From assembly GCF_003668045.3 (NCBI RefSeq), contig NW_023276807.1, positions 222,479,892 through 222,543,891 on the forward strand: 64,000 bases of DNA, in the 5' to 3' direction. The stretch's first letter is position 1. Every line of letters starts with the position of its first letter. The notes under the pieces are model-generated. The model was not told the DNA's origin. It saw only the letters and a list, made by a program, of their open reading frames with translations, and ran no database searches. Source of the DNA: Cricetulus griseus. Taxonomy: Eukaryota > Chordata > Mammalia > Rodentia > Cricetidae. Both the position numbers and the translations under genes were made by a program. Below, piece after piece: positions 21,496 through 32,789 of the stretch.

Positions 21496-23407
21496 TTAAG
21501 CTGTTTAGGGAGGTATATGTCACAGAGAAAGAAAAAAAAAATGACTGGCAAGAGAGTTGGAAATATTTCCCTTATTCTAATGTGGAAGTATATTGTGTCC
21601 TGTCTCAAGCACAAATATGAGCCGTTCTTTGTGATGCCACACTTCAGTGACCATTGAAGGACAGAAGCAAGGCAGTTAAGGGGTTAAAGGTAGGTGGAGC
21701 GCAGAGACAGGTAGATAGAGACCTTGCAAGCTAAGGCAAGAGATGACTCATTGTATGAGATGTTATGTTCAAACTAGAGCAGTAAGCAGAGCCCAGGTCT
21801 AAGACCTGGCCCAAGAGCTGAACAACTAGCAAGGCAGACAAGCACACCTTCCACGCTTTCCCACTGTCAGGCTCTCCCTGTTTCCATGCAACACTGAAGA
21901 CCCATGAGCTCAACTGCTAACTAATGCATCCTCGGTTTTAATGCACAATGTACTCCTGGGTTAGAACTGGAATAGGCAGTCAGAGACGTGCAATAATACT
22001 TATCCTGCAATGGCCAAATCCCTCACATGCTGAAATGGCCTCCCAAGAACTGCTGGGTTTATTTTTCCCCTTGCATTCCTATGGCTCAGTGACAATCAAG
22101 CTATGCAGGTATGTTTTTTAATATTGAAACAAAACAAGACCAAAGCAGTTGGGATGGGGAGGGAAAGGGGAAAGAAGGAGGTTTTAGGACACTGATAATT
22201 TATAAAGATTTGGAAATCTAATTTTTTTTTCAGGTTCAACAGTCAATCCATCAGGAAGTAAAATAATCTGAGCTTCCACATTCCCAATGAGGGTCCTTCT
22301 GGAAGCCCTGGGTGGGCATTCTCCCGGTATCACTTATTGCTTGTCTCGTGCTATCTGAACTGGGAACATAAAACCTAGGGAAGGAGGCCAGTTTTTAATA
22401 TCCAAACCACCAAGTCTAAATCTGGGTTTGTGAGCCTCCAAGGCTTCATTAGAGGGAAGGATAATATCGGCTTAGACCTCACCTCAACCCACGAGACATC
22501 TGAATTCTGATTTATGATCTAGGCTGCACCGACATAAGCGATCAAGAAGTCTCGTGTTGCATTGCTTTTCAAAAGTGTAAAGTAATAGGAAAGGACCAAA
22601 CTTCGCTCTGTCGCTGATGGGATCACCCATGGGGTCATGGAGGTAGCTGGAGGTCAAAGGAATAGCTCAGGACAAGCTGTATTTTCTTCTCAGATTCATC
22701 ATTGAATGACTAAGTGGTCACATTTAGATTCCTCCAACTTTCTGAGAGTCTCAGGCTCTCAGAAAGAACAATGTTCCCTGCATTTTGAGGACATGCTTTG
22801 TGCTCCTCAACAGAGGGGTGCCCAAAGCCAAGGGGATATGCCTGTCTCAAAGCAGGGAACGGGACACAGGGATGATGGAAAGTGGGCATGAAATATGTCA
22901 TGCAAACTTTTTGGAGGTGACTGCCCCTTTCAACTATGAGCACCTGATTTAAAAAAAAAAAAAAAACTACATTTTTAAAGGCTCATTTAAAATGTTCTGT
23001 ATTGGGGAAACTTAATAAGACTCCTAGATAAAAGGTAACATGTTTGAGTGAGTGTAAGCAAGATCTTACAGTAAAATAGTAAAACTATTTTCACATACAC
23101 AATCTAATTTTAACAGCCTTCCTGCAAGGAGGCTTTCTCTCTACAGAAGCACATTCAGGGTTAGGGATGACAAGAACATGGATAAAGGGTGCCTTGAGAC
23201 CACATTTCCTGCCTCAACACCCTCTCTCTGTGGCCTGGTTGACACTGAATACAGCAAACTGAGCCTGAGGATGCCATGTAGATCCAAGGCCACCTTTCTA
23301 GGATATCAACACAGTATAGTTATATGGGATTAGGGTTGGGCAAGTCATTAAGGAAACACAACTCAACCCTATCATTGCACCTGTAAGAAATGCAAAGAGA
23401 GATGTTG
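21496..23407. other. Unique non-coding stretch, about 1.9 kb
   Basis: No repeat family recognised apart from short A-runs (21531, 22951). Balanced composition between 22200 and 22900 with no low-complexity DNA makes this a place to look for conserved non-coding elements. No exon supported. Confidence 0.45.
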
Positions 23408-23601
23408 CAGAGTTGGAAAAATCGCTCAGTTGGTAAGTACCTGGATTGGACACCCAGCACCCACATGAAGGCTTTGCCCTCCACAGCACTGGGGTGAGGA
23501 TGGGGGCTGGAGACAGGTTGGTCCCTGGCCAACCAGACTAACCTGGTGGACAAGTAAGCCCCTGGTCTCCAGGATAGACTCCATCTCAAAGAGTAAGCTA
23601 G
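23408..23601 (+). repeat. B4 SINE
   Basis: 'gttggaaaaatcgctcagtt', 'cacccagcacccacat', 'ggagacaggttggtccctgg', 'agactccatctcaaa'. Directly abuts a second SINE. Confidence 0.65.
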
Positions 23602-23788
23602 GAGCTGGAAAAAGAGCTCGGCCATTAATAACACTTTTGAGGACATAAGTTCAGACCCCAGCCCACACAGGACAATCCAGACATCCCATAAATGTTCATA
23701 ACTACAGCTCCCAGTGACTTGATGGCCCATTTTGGCCTCCACATGAACAATGTACAGGTACAGGAACACACATTGGCACATACACGTG

Positions 23789-23832
<44 letters not shown>
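23602..23832 (+). repeat. B2/B3-like SINE with (CA)n tail
   Basis: 'gagctggaaaaagagctcgg', 'gaggacataagttcagaccc', 'aactacagctcccagtgact', 'ttggcctccacatgaac', then (CA)n at 23789-23832. Confidence 0.65.
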
Positions 23833-23835
<3 letters not shown>

Positions 23836-24066
23836 TAATTAAGTTAATTAATTCTTTAAAAATCCCAAGGTGAGCCACTCCTGAGGAATGACACCTCAGG
23901 TTTTCCTTTGACTTCCTCACACACATATGCATGTTACACTGATATACACACGCATTCACATATAAAAACACACATAGACACGAGATTTTACTGGCACCAA
24001 GACACTACACAGTACATGAGAGAAGAGTTGCCAACTATATTTCCTTGAGACACTTAAGTTCAGAAT

Positions 24067-24230
24067 GTTTTGTTTGTTTTGTTTTGTTTTGTTGTTTTGT
24101 TTCTAAGGCAGGGATTTCTCTGTGTAGCCCTGGCTACCCTGGACCAGGATGACCTTGAACTCAGAGATTCACCTGCCTTTGCTTCTCAAGTGTTGGGATT
24201 AAAGGCATGCACCACCACTGAGCCACTAGT
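24067..24230 (-). repeat. B1 SINE
   Basis: Inverted B1: T-rich tail (TTTG repeats), 'ggcagggatttctctgtgta', 'ccctggctaccctgg', 'ttgggattaaaggcatgcac', 'caccac'. Short repeat CAGAAT on both sides may be part of the TSD. Confidence 0.85.
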
Positions 24231-25142
24231 CCAGAATTTTCATACCATCCTACTTTTATCGTTTATTTCACAAACTTGGAACTGAGACCCAAGGAGACAA
24301 TGTATCCAGCTTGGATCCCTTGGAGTAAAGGTCCCATGGATTTTTGTAATGTCAAAGAAAGTGAGTTGTCCTACATAAGCCTGGTCCCTTAGGCATCAGT
24401 TGCCCTTCTTGAGGACAAATTCTGTGGATCCCTCTTTAGTATTCAATCCAATTCAATTTCTGAATGAGCATGTGCAGCAAACGGAAATCTTTACCACATT
24501 TGGTACCTCTCATTACTGGGATGGCCTTCCAGCCTGTGGCTCCCAAAGTATTTAAGATGCAATGGCCCCACAGTTTTCTACTGTTAAGAACCATCTTGGG
24601 ACCTGGTCTGGCTGAAACCCCATCTGTGGAAAGAAACAAGAAAAGTTGATTTTGACAGCAGTGCACACGACTTTGCAAACAAGTGGGCTTCTTTTTCAGG
24701 TCAATTAAATTTGTGTTCAATAAAATCGCACCAGACATGAGAGGCCTGGGAAAGGGAGTTATTGATGACATGTTGGTGACACCTGGGGCGAGGCTTTCCT
24801 GGTTGAACTTGATTAAAAATCATTTCCAAATCTGAAGGTCCAAAGAGCCGCATGATTTGCCACCGTCCCCATCTGCCTGCTACCCTCCCTATCCACCACT
24901 TCTCCAATCTTACTGGAGATGCTTTGCAAGTGACAGTGTATTTAATTGAAAGAAATCCTGTGCCTGGCATGGGCTGGGGCACCACCACTAAAAATAATAA
25001 GTGTGTTTTTTTTTCTCGTGATGTTAAGGGAGAAAATCAAGACAAAGAATTTGATTTAACTAACATTGTAGTGGGATGAAGTCTTCAAGCTAAATGTTAT
25101 TTTTCAGCATGTTAAACTGCATTGGGTTTCTTGTCTAATAGA
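24231..25142. other. Unique block, candidate conserved non-coding element
   Basis: Free of recognisable repeats. 24640-25080 contains several ATTA/TAAT homeodomain-type cores (for example 'caggtcaattaaatttgtg', 'gaacttgattaaaaatcatt', 'gtatttaattgaaag'). This is composition-based suspicion, not evidence of conservation. Confidence 0.3.
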
Positions 25143-25235
25143 TATTACTTAACCTCCTAGAGCCTCCATTTCTCAGTTCTAAAATGGAGATAATGGTGTT
25201 TGTCTCATCCAGCACTGTTCATAAGACAATAATCT
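25143..25235 (+). repeat. MIR SINE fragment
   Basis: 'ttacttaacctcctagagcc' followed by 'tccatttctcagttctaaaa' and 'tggagataatggtg' tracks the MIR 3' half closely. Confidence 0.75.
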
Positions 25236-25461
25236 CACAACTACAGATAGAATGTTCCAGCTACCCAGATCAGCTTCAGATAACCTAACTATTGGACAAA
25301 CATGAGCTTAATATACTCCCAGATTATTCACACTTTCCAAAAAACATGCAGAAATAAGAATTTCAAAAATGTTGTAGATTTGGTTGTATTTGGGGGGGGG
25401 ACTAATATGCATGCCTGTGACAGTGGCCTCACTCTGCCAGTCTCTGATTTAAACCCTCATA

Positions 25462-25610
25462 GTGAATGTGGTGGCACACGCACAGCAGCCCAGAACTTAG
25501 GCTGAGACAGAAAGGTGGGGAGTTTTAGGATAGCCTGGGCAACATAAGGGTCTCAAAGCTAGCCTGGCCTCTATCTACAGTGAGACCCTGTCTCAAAACA
25601 ACAAAGGAAA
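25462..25610 (+). repeat. Old B1 relative (PB1-like)
   Basis: 'gtggtggcacacgcacagca', 'aggatagcctgggcaacata', 'cagtgagaccctgtctcaaa'. Diverged. Confidence 0.6.
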
Positions 25611-26105
25611 CTGAAACACCACTGAAACCAAAACCAAAAGCAAGCAAAATATTCAAAGGCAAAGTAGAAGAGCTGTGTTGAAATCCTGACTCTGCCCATC
25701 TGTGTAATCCCAAGGAAGTGTCTACTCAAGCCTGCACCCAGTTTCCTTACCTGGAAAACATATGTGACGGTGATGATGCCTTCCTTAAAGGGCAAGCCGA
25801 AGTTTCACACCAGATCAACAAAGGGATGCAGTCATTTTCATTCACGATTGTCAACACTGGGGGAAGGCTCGGTTTACTCATCAAAAATCACAGTGAAAAG
25901 ACAGCAGACATTAAAGTGATCCAGGCTCCTTTAAAAAACAAACAAACAAACAAACAAGAAATAAAACAGGCATTTCCTCAGACTGATGAAGATTCATAAA
26001 AACTGGATTGTTCATGGGTACATTCTCCTAAAAAGTCCCATCACGCACTTGCATTGATCATCTATGGTCCTATAGGAAAGAGAGAGGCACTGGCATTTAT
26101 CTTCT
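25611..26105. other. Unique non-coding stretch
   Basis: Contains an (AAAC)n run at about 25936-25957. The 93-codon open frame at 25718-25999 has no domain I know. Confidence 0.45.
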
Positions 26106-26107
26106 GT

Positions 26108-26295
26108 TCTGTGTGAGGCACTGTGTTAATTACTTTAGCATATGTCAGTTATGTCCTTTGCTTCTTCTGAACACTCTGTGAGGGAGGGATGAACTAGGCC
26201 GCCGTGTTTAATACCCAAGGAAACTGAGGCATGCAGGTAGTAAATGAACTGCAGATAGAGCAAAGCTTGGATTTGGAGGAGGGCAGGCAGCCTTC
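26108..26295 (+). repeat. MIR-family SINE
   Basis: 'gaggcactgtgttaattact', 'ctctgtgagggagggatga', 'cccaaggaaactgaggcatg', 'ggtagtaaatgaactgcag'. Order matches MIR from 5' to core to 3'. Confidence 0.65.
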
Positions 26296-26579
26296 CAAGT
26301 CCAGGCTCCCCACTGAACTGGTTATGGAGGCTTCCTCTAGAATCACAGAGGACAGAAGCCCATCTGTAGGACAGTGTGTTAGAGAAGCAAAGACGTGAAA
26401 GTTCTAGTAAGAATAATGCTGTTTCCTGACTTACTAGTCCCTTTTTAGCAGTAGCTTCCAACTCCTTGAGGAAACAAATAAAGATCAGGATATCTTTCAG
26501 TTGACTGTGGGAAATATCCTTGGCTGCATGGGGCAGCTGCTAATTTTTCTTGAACATGCTATCTAGAAAATGCCGCCTA

Positions 26580-26768
26580 CTTTTTTCCTTCCTTCCTTCC
26601 TTCCTTCCTTCCTTCCTTCCTTCTTCTCTCCCACCCTCCCCCTCTCTTCCTTCTCTCCCCTCCCTCCATTCCTTCCTTCCCCTCTCTCCCTGGCTTCTCC
26701 TCCTTTCCTTCCTCCATCCCCCCTCTCTCCTTCTCTCCCTCACTTTTCTTTCCTTTTCCCCCCTCACT
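26580..26768. repeat. Pyrimidine-rich (CCTT)n tract
   Basis: About 40 bases of pure CCTT, then roughly 140 bases of imperfect C/T sequence. Open frames of 75-146 codons on both strands here are low-complexity. Confidence 0.95.
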
Positions 26769-26769
26769 C

Positions 26770-27685
26770 TCTCTTTTATATCTTTCCCTATTTAAGCGGC
26801 ACCCTAGACCTAATTCAGATACATACCTTATATAAAGAGAAAACCAGAAACACATTTGTGAGAACACATTCCTATTGACCAGGGGGAAGACACCATGCTT
26901 TCCTAAACTATCAAAGCTCCTACTGAGGGACTGTGTAACCTTCAGCCCAGCATGGCACCAGTTTCGTCCTGTAAACATATGCACACATGCACACATATCA
27001 GATAAGGTCAGATGCACCCGCCAGGGTATGAGTCTTCCAGAAGGTGTAAGAGAAAGAGCATTTATGAGAAGCGTGTATAAGTTCTCTCATTTAAATGCTT
27101 GTGCCTTCCAAGGAATCTTACAAGATAGGGACTTTTATTGTCATTTTACAGTTTATTCAAAATTTAATAAACCTCCTTTTGAAAAAGTCTCAATAAGTAG
27201 GACTAACTTGAATTTTGTCTTAGGATGGTTTAAAATGAACACACCTAGAATGTTAGTTGCCTTTCCTATCACCCTGACAAAGCTCCTGACTGAAGCAATT
27301 CCAGGGAGGAACACACTCACTTGAGACACACAGCTTCAGAAGGTTCAGATGGAGAAGGTAAAGTGAAGAGGCTCAGGCCCTGGAGAGAGAAGGTGAGGCA
27401 GCTTCTCCTCACACAGGAGGAGACAGCACCAACCAGAGCCAGAGGCTAGGGTAGCCATCAAAGGCCCAACAATTCCTCCTCCAGGTTTGACTGCCTCCCA
27501 GGAAGGACAGCCTCACTAATAGAGGACCATATGTTGAAACACATGGTCTGTGAGGACATCTCACATTAAGCCACGGCGCCTGTCACATGCCTGCAATGAA
27601 CACATGGCCTCTGCTTTCACAACTGAACCACATGTAGGGCTATTCCCTCTATCTTTAACCCTCCAAAGATTAGGTTTGGGCAGGC
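26770..27685. other. Unique non-coding stretch
   Basis: A 149-codon plus-strand frame (26875-27324) is the longest non-repeat frame of the window. It has no recognised motif, and a MIR-like patch (27110-27160, 'gacttttattgtcattttac') may lie inside it. Considered chance. Confidence 0.4.
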
Positions 27686-27689
27686 TGAG

Positions 27690-27768
27690 CAATATTTTTA
27701 AAGCTACTCACCTAGTAAGAACTGGAGACACAGTTTTAACCTAGGCCTATAGGACTCTAAAGCCATGA
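27690..27768 (+). repeat. MIR SINE fragment
   Basis: 'agctactcacctagtaagaa' then 'tttaacctaggcctata' then 'ggactctaaagcc' corresponds to the MIR 'agctagtaagtggcagagc ... gactccaaagcc' end. Confidence 0.6.
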
Positions 27769-27956
27769 CTTCAAGGACCCAATGAGGTCTCCTGCCAGAG
27801 AGCAGCCACACCAGGGTTAGCACATAGGGACCAGCAGTGGGTGTGAAACCAGGTCAACCCTTAGGGTTTGTCTTTTTGGAATTCATGCCAACCAAGAAGA
27901 GAATGGAGACTGTGGTTAGTATGAGGGCCATGTGTTTGGAAAAATAAGTTTTTAGA

Positions 27957-28000
27957 AATGAAGAGAGGGAGGAAGGGGAAGGAGGAGGAAGAGGAGGAGA

Positions 28001-28034
<34 letters not shown>

Positions 28035-28139
28035 GGAGGAGGAGAGAAGAAGAAGAAGAAGAAGAAGAAGAAGAAGAAGAAGAAGAAGAAGAAGAAGAAG
28101 AAGAAGAAGAAGAAGAAAGAAGAAGAAGAAGAAGAAGAA
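27957..28139. repeat. (GGA)n(GAA)n purine tract
   Basis: About 180 bases of purines on the plus strand: irregular GGA/GAGGA first, then about 30 GAA units from 28045. No SINE body precedes it, so it is not an obvious retroposon tail. Confidence 0.95.
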
Positions 28140-28140
28140 A

Positions 28141-29234
28141 CCACCCACACTAATGGACAAAGGAGAGGAATTGAAAGTTTCCATGGTACAGTTGTGATGG
28201 TTTAAAAACAGTCAAGCTGAACAGGAAAACAGTCAGTGACAGCTACAGGAATCCCTGGAAGCTCTCTGAAGGGCTTAGGTTCTACTCTTTGACAGTCACT
28301 GAAGTGTCTCAGATGAGAAATGTATTTCTGGAGGTAACTTTAGAATGATATCTTTAAAGCAAATGAAGAAAAAGAATTAAAAATATTGAATTACAGTATA
28401 ATAAAGCCAGTAGACCATGGCCACATCTGCCTCAGTTGTGCCCATACCTGTGTGTTGTTATTCCAGAGACAAGCTTTCTGGGTTTTGGATTGACTTGGAT
28501 GACAGGGCCCTGGCAACCCCACACAGCACTATGGGAGCCTAGGTAGAATTCCCAAAGCTGCTGCCAACCTTGAGGTATCTGGCTGATGCTAAACTATTTT
28601 TGTGAGAGAGAAAACAGATGAATAGAAGCAAAAGCGTATAGGAGCATGGGGCAGGTGGCAGGAAAGATGTCCGAATGACGGGAAAGAGAGGAACTGTGTA
28701 AAGTGCATCTGTACGTACATATGGCTGAAACTGGAGTTGGATTAGAAATTACTCCGAAGCTAATTAGTGCTCAGAGAGAATCCCTTTGTCACAGGCTTGA
28801 TCTAAGCACTTTATCTCCGTGAACAATGGGGGCCTGGCTGTGCTGCCTTAGGCTAGTGAGTAATGGCCTGAACCATCTGGGGCTGTTCTCCAGCACCTGA
28901 ACCCAGGGGGAGCCTCTCTGCATGGGACCCGCACCCCCATGGAAACTCCTCTGCTGCCCCCAGGCCCCTGCCTGTCAGGAGCCTTGATCTTAGCACCAGG
29001 AACCACGTGTCCCTGGAAACAACCTGAAGTCACTATCTTAGATGCTTTCCCCTCTTTGCCTTTTCCTTTCTTCATATTTTTCTTCTTTTATTTTTTAAAG
29101 CTGTGAAACAATAACCATTATTCCAGTGTTGGTCTTTGAAGGAGGAAAAGAAGAAAGCATTGCAGGGTGGGACGGCTTACAACTGAGATGAACAAAGACA
29201 GGGCAAGCAGCCACAGATGAGAAATACAGAGAAG
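28141..29234. other. Unique block, candidate conserved non-coding element
   Basis: No repeat recognised. 28700-28870 carries 'agaaattactccgaagctaa', 'ttagtgctcagagagaatcc' and an AACAATGG SOX-type site, a pattern seen in developmental enhancers. 28860-29030 is GC-richer. No exon supported. Confidence 0.3.
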
Positions 29235-29545
29235 AAAGAGCAGGGAGGAAAATATTGTTTCGGCTCACGGTGCTGGAGGTTTCAGTTCACATTGGGTTTG
29301 GCCCCATTGTTTGGGGGAAAATAGTGAGGGAGAGCATGGCGGCCAAAGTTTGTGGTGGGGAAACTTCATTTCATGGCCACCAGGAAATAAAGAGAGAAAG
29401 AAAGGAACATAGTTCCACAGTCCCCTTCCAGGGTATGTCCACAACTTCCTCCCACTGGGCCCACCCCTTAGTGGTTCAACCCTCTACTTAGCTCAATAGT
29501 ACTGTGGACTGGTGACTAAACCTCAACACCTGGGCCTTTAGGGGA
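29235..29545 (-). repeat. MaLR LTR, MT-like
   Basis: Inverted order: 'gtttcggctcacggtgctgg', 'ggagagcatggcggcc', 'ccacaacttcctcccactgg', 'ctaaacctcaacacctgggc'. Moderately diverged. Confidence 0.6.
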
Positions 29546-29774
29546 CACACAGTCAAAGCCTGGCGAGCAGTCAGCGTTTGCTTGCGACTCGTTCCATTCT
29601 GTGAACTAGGTACTTTGCACATGCCAACTATCTTTCTCTCCTCAGTGCCGGGAGTCAGGTCCTTTTTTACTTTTACCTCGAAGGCCAATTATGTAGCATA
29701 ACCACCTGCAGCCATCTAACTTGTAAGACTGAAGTTGAAATCACATCAAGAATTCTGGGACTGATTTTACTAAT

Positions 29775-30320
29775 CAATATAGTTTCTAACTGTCCTCTAA
29801 ACGTCTATTCTTATACCCACAGAAAAGTGTAGCTCTCACCCCTTTTCAAAGACACTTCCTTTTGCCATAGACAAAGTCCCACAGAAATCTGTAACTGGTC
29901 AAGGCAGAGCATAAGCTACCATGGGGTTCCCACTCCCAGTTGGTATATCTACAATGCAACCCCTAAGTAAGGCTCAGAGAACATCAGCAAAGAAGGCGTG
30001 GGAAGATAAGACCCAAAGGACCAGAATACTTTGAGACTGTATCTTTTTCTTCACTCATGAAAAGTCAACATTATGGGTGCCTAAACAAGACCTGCATAAT
30101 TGACCATACCAATAAGCACTCCAGTGGGGATGGGAAAAATTTATAAGGACCCACCCCTAGGTGAAGAGCTGCAGATATTGACATCTGAAAGTTGGAGAAT
30201 AAATTTTTCCAGGGACAGGACCACTACTGGTTGGTTATCTAGTCCCAAGTGGTCAGCCCTAAACATAGGTACATAGAAGCAACACTAAATGGTCTCAGTT
30301 GGATATGTATATCCGTATCT

Positions 30321-30371
<51 letters not shown>

Positions 30372-30495
30372 TGCAATACTAATAATTATAGAAGAAGAGG
30401 TAATAGGTCTGAGAGGGAGTAGGGGAATGAGGAGAGGGAAGGGAGGAAACGATAACTACAGTTTACTTACCTATGAAATCTAAAAAAAAAATACA
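29775..30495 (+). repeat. Rodent L1 3' UTR (Lx-like)
   Basis: 'acagaaatctgtaactggtc', 'tgggtgcctaaacaagacct', 'acccacccctaggtgaagag', 'gagaataaatttttccaggg', 'agtggtcagccctaaacata', the AT tract, then 'aggggaatgaggagagggaa' and an A-rich end at 30480-30490. This is the familiar order of an L1 3' UTR. 5'-truncated. Confidence 0.8.
30321..30367. repeat. (AT)n microsatellite
   Basis: About 22 AT units, expanded from the AT patch normally present in this L1 3' UTR. Confidence 0.95.
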
Positions 30496-30507
30496 TATTT
30501 AAAAATT

Positions 30508-30828
30508 ATGTGGCTAGAAAGGTGGCTTAGCGGGTAACACAGCAAGCTTCCTAGGCAAGCATGAGGACCTGAGTTCAAATCCCCAGCACCCACACAAGAA
30601 AAGAAACAGGCATGGCCACACATGCCTGCAACCCCAGCACTATGTGGTGCAGAGACATCCATCACTGGGACTTACTAGCCACTAGCTCAGCCCCAGGCTC
30701 TGTGAGAGATCCTGGGATGAGGATGTCTCCCTCTGGCTGCTGCATCCGAGGCACAGGTACACACACACCTGCACACTTGTGTGTGCATGCACCACACATA
30801 CACACACTCACACATACACACACAAAGG
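30508..30828 (+). repeat. B4 SINE
   Basis: 'gtggctagaaaggtggctta', 'gcaagcatgaggacctgagt', 'tcaaatccccagcacccaca', 'ggcatggccacacatgcctg', then a CA-rich end with scattered T. Close to full length. Confidence 0.85.
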
Positions 30829-31446
30829 ATTCTTCCTTGCATCTTTTAAGAGATATTTTAGAAGAAATTAGTATGTGAAAAGGACTTTATACTTTGCTTT
30901 AATTTTAATTATGCATACAACATAGAATCTCAAATAGTACCTCCAGGCTTCAGATGAAACCCAATGCCTCTCCCCTAAGACACCTCCAATTCCCACACCC
31001 CACAAGCAGCTAATTATTTAGTTGTTGTTATTACTCACTCACCTTGTATTTCAAGACGAAAAGTCTGCATAGCTTTTCTCAACTCTTCAGTTTCATGGGT
31101 TTCCAATTCTGGAATGTAAAAAGTTATCTCTTTATTTCTCTCTTTATGCACAATAGTTTCCTAACCTCAACATATAATGATTAAGCGATGTCCAGTCAAG
31201 GTAGTATCCCCTGCTTTTCAATGCGATCCAGAAAATATTATTCATAAAGTCATGTAGACTGGTCACATTCTACTTCCTGTAACACTGCTCCTCCCCACCT
31301 TCATGGAGTTTGTTTCTCCCCCATTTTATTTGTCTAGTTTTCCATGGATCATCCACAAATTAAGTCTCTATTCTCTACTAGACTTATGAACGTCCAGTTA
31401 ATATAATCAAATATATTCATTATGCTCATATTTAATTTTTCAAGAA
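30829..31446. other. AT-rich unique stretch
   Basis: Nothing recognised. Confidence 0.45.
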
Positions 31447-31449
31447 AAT

Positions 31450-31605
31450 ATCCTATTTAATGTAATATATTTTATTAACTCTTTGAGGATTTCGTGTGTG
31501 CATATATTTTGCTCTTTTCCTAGCCCCTCCCAGATCCACTTTCCACCCACTTCTCCCAACTTCATGCTCTCCATTTTCTTATAACCTTTTGGAAATATCT
31601 TGATA
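31450..31605 (-). repeat. L1 3'-end fragment hosting the IAP LTR
   Basis: Plus strand 'attaactctttgaggatttc', 'cccctcccagatccac', 'cacccacttctcccaacttc' is the inverse of the L1 3' end 'gaagttggg ... gatctgggaggag'. The IAP LTR interrupts the adjoining DNA a few bases to the right. Confidence 0.6.
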
Positions 31606-31611
31606 CTCGTC
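31606..31611. repeat. Target-site duplication, left copy
   Basis: CTCGTC immediately before the LTR; the identical 6-mer follows it at 31946-31951. Six bases is the length expected for class II ERVs such as IAP. Confidence 0.9.
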
Positions 31612-31945
31612 TGTAGGGAGCCGTCCCTGCATTCTCCATTACAAGATGGCGCCTGTATCCGGCAGGCACCGAATGTAAACAAGTTATTGCGCAGGCGCTG
31701 GGTAATTTTCCATTCCTTGGTCTCTGCCTCTTCCGTGGCGTCATATGGTCCAATGAGCTACAGCCAATCATGGGGTAACACGTCCGAGGCAGCGGTTGCC
31801 AGCCTTTATTAGGGGACGGGATTCTTGGCTCGGGGTCTCCGCTCTGGTAAGCTTATGCTCTCCTCTCAAGACGCATTAAAGCTTTACTGCAGAAGGATCC
31901 GAATGTCCTGTGTGGTTCTTGCCGGCAAGACTATTGCGCGGGACA
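31612..31945 (+). mobile_element. Solo IAP-type LTR
   Basis: The 334-bp block begins TGTAGGGAGCCG and ends GCGCGGGACA, framed by a perfect 6-bp TSD. Order of parts matches IAP LTRs. U3 has a YY1-type site CAAGATGGCGCC (31642-31653), a CRE-like GGCGTCAT (31737-31744) and a CCAAT box (31764-31768). Next come a weak TATA-like TTTATTA (31804-31810) and the polyadenylation signal ATTAAA (31875-31880), with U5 beyond. No internal coding region is present, so it arose by LTR-LTR recombination. It is far richer in CpG than its surroundings, as expected for a young, normally methylated LTR. Confidence 0.93.
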
Positions 31946-31951
31946 CTCGTC

Positions 31952-32789
31952 TAACTTCATGCTTCTCTCTAGGAAGATCTTTCTAGATATTCTTCCCAGA
32001 CACAGTTTGAATAAATCTCTTCACCTGATGCCAAGACCTCTTCAATTCTACACTTTCTGGACCTTGAATTCTTTGTATTTATCCTGGTAGTGGGACCCAA
32101 GTGGCTTCCTAAGAGGGCAGTTGACAAATATGACTCCTCTGAAAATATACATTCTATCCTCACAAATAAATGAGCATGAAATTCCAGATTGCAAATAACT
32201 TTACCTTAAAAAAGTCTTAGAACTATTTTCTGCCTTTCTAATTTTTTTCAGAGAGAGTGTCCTAATGTATTTCTAGTGTTTCACCAACATTAATTATTTC
32301 TATTACCTTATTTTAATTTCTAATAGTTGTATTTTAATCTGTAAACACACACATATTTAATATATCCCACACTTTATGGTGAACTATTTCTTTTGAAGAA
32401 CAATGCTTTTAGTATGTTTTGATATTTTCTTCTGTTTTCTACCTTGCCTCAGCTTTCTCTGGACAGCATTTTTCTGTTTACTGATTCTTTTCTACATTGT
32501 TTTTAATGTCTTTATCATTACTTGAATTAGACTTAAGATATGGCTGGGTGAGACAAACTCAGTAAGTTCATTTCTTCTTATTCAATCAAGAGTTCAGTAG
32601 GATATTTCAAATCAGTGAGGAAACCTATATAATTCAGTAAAGTGGCATGGAGGTAGTTATGAAACAAATTTGGATTACTATGTACCATTTACCAAAAATA
32701 AATATTTTAGTATGAAAAACTAAAACGTTCAAACATGTATTAATTCAGTCTCATGATTGGGAAGATGGTTTAAGGATGCTATATAGTAT
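31952..32789. other. AT-rich unique stretch
   Basis: No repeat or exon recognised. Confidence 0.45.

Noticed and set aside
23320..23829. 169-codon minus-strand frame starting in Cys/Val repeats
   Set aside because: Antisense to two SINEs and a CA microsatellite.
26875..27324. 149-codon plus-strand frame
   Set aside because: No domain, no promoter or splice context. Random open frames of this size are expected in 64 kb.
27854..28197. Poly-Phe, poly-Ser/Leu and poly-Arg/Glu frames
   Set aside because: All lie in the GGA/GAA tract.
30321..30367. AT tract as a TATA promoter
   Set aside because: It is an expanded AT patch inside an L1 3' UTR with no initiator or CpG context.
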